64,000 nt of DNA, taken from the NCBI GenBank assembly GCA_029783825.1, contig JAREIK010000710.1, positions 187,277 to 251,276 on the forward strand, in the 5' to 3' direction. The notes under the pieces were generated by a model. It was not told the origin of the DNA. It searched no databases and saw only the letters and a program-made list of their open reading frames with translations. Numbering within the stretch: position 1 is the first letter of the stretch; the number at the start of each line of letters is the position of its first letter. Source of the DNA: Sapria himalayana. Lineage: Eukaryota; Streptophyta; Magnoliopsida; Malpighiales; Rafflesiaceae. A program made the translations under genes and the position numbers. This document shows positions 63,901-64,000 of the stretch, in pieces.

Positions 63901-64000
63901 TTAATTTATGCAACATACAAATGATCTCTCAAATGGATATTCCAATATATTATTATAGAATCTAAGTAAATGTCCGTTTATATATATGAGAACCTATCCT
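60948..64000 (+). pseudogene. TNP2-type CACTA transposase pseudogene of element C (3' cut by the window)
   Basis: The frame begins MSSDHQWMYNRFMNRILNKD at 60948 and meets a TAA after NFARAQ near 61051. The Transpos_assoc domain continues open at 61148-61492 (YFVWIYQEE, DYMDEPHNPEAQ, WPGCESHSQ). The TNP2 core at about 61920-62340 is readable across frame changes (DISKKQN, SGWSTT, LACPNC). DUF4218 is open at 62827-63206 (YVSNMGRCVDMKNLKLFGKK, PVQYRWMYSFER). An intron at 63207-63297 (GTAAAT...TGTAG) matches that of B, and the next exon reads YLCKLKLNVRNN. The window ends at the position equivalent to 28387 of B, just before DUF4216. Several stops and shifts make it non-functional, although its DUF4218 is better preserved than that of B. 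Confidence 0.88.

Larger units (their letters stand above)
52498..64000 (+). mobile_element. Element C: CACTA transposon, 5' terminus to beyond the window end
   Basis: It begins CACTACAACAAATTA directly after the TATC array. The subterminal sequence (GCTAATTTGCAAGGGATT, TCTAGGGAATA) matches the E0 5' end in reverse complement. A TNP2 pseudogene in the same orientation starts at 60948, as expected for a plus-oriented element whose 5' end is at 52498. The 8.4 kb between terminus and transposase is much longer than the roughly 3.1 kb in A, so nested insertions or a separate element boundary in between cannot be excluded. The 3' end lies outside the window. Confidence 0.65.

Overview
The window looks like nuclear, transposon-rich heterochromatin of a flowering plant. 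The evidence is several CACTA (En/Spm) DNA transposons with plant-type termini, TNP2-type transposase remnants carrying the Transpos_assoc, TNP2, DUF4218 and DUF4216 domains, and a processed copy of an ARF1-type small GTPase. I cannot identify the species. I found no intact host protein-coding gene, rRNA or tRNA; every recognisable coding region is broken.

Layout. 1-2163 is the 5' end of a CACTA element (E0, minus orientation). 2164-4183 is a degenerate (TATC)n array on the + strand. At about 4180 the polarity flips, and 4184-10596 is (GATA)n. Element A (10597-16954, 6358 bp) is a structurally complete CACTA element, transcribed on the minus strand, flanked by a TTA target duplication and inserted into the GATA array. 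The array resumes at 16958 and runs to about 19625, interrupted by a 330-bp GC-rich insert. 19626-21110 is unassigned AT-rich DNA. Element B (about 21110-35371, plus orientation) is a long decayed CACTA element. It carries TNP2 and TNPA-like pseudogenes, large internal duplications and a nested ARF1 retrocopy; its 5' terminus is not visible. 35372-52497 is a 17-kb (TATC)n array. Element C (52498 to beyond the window end) is another plus-oriented CACTA element with a TNP2 pseudogene from 60948.

Relationships. The tetranucleotide arrays total about 28 kb. In the left array they have a higher-order period of about 2.4 kb, which supplies a paralogous empty site for the insertion of A. The right array has its own tandem duplication of about 0.93 kb. 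E0 and C share 5' ends in inverted orientation and bracket the 50-kb array block. A and B share an unusual 3' module of alanine/valine-like trinucleotide runs plus quasi-palindromic TATATACTGAGTATATA repeats, duplicated within each element. A is a deletion derivative in which the start of TNP2 is joined to the end of the TNPA-like gene.

Long open frames inside the arrays (Leu-Ser-Ile-Tyr repeats) arise from the repeat unit and are not called as genes. All similarity statements come from reading by eye; no alignment program or database was used.
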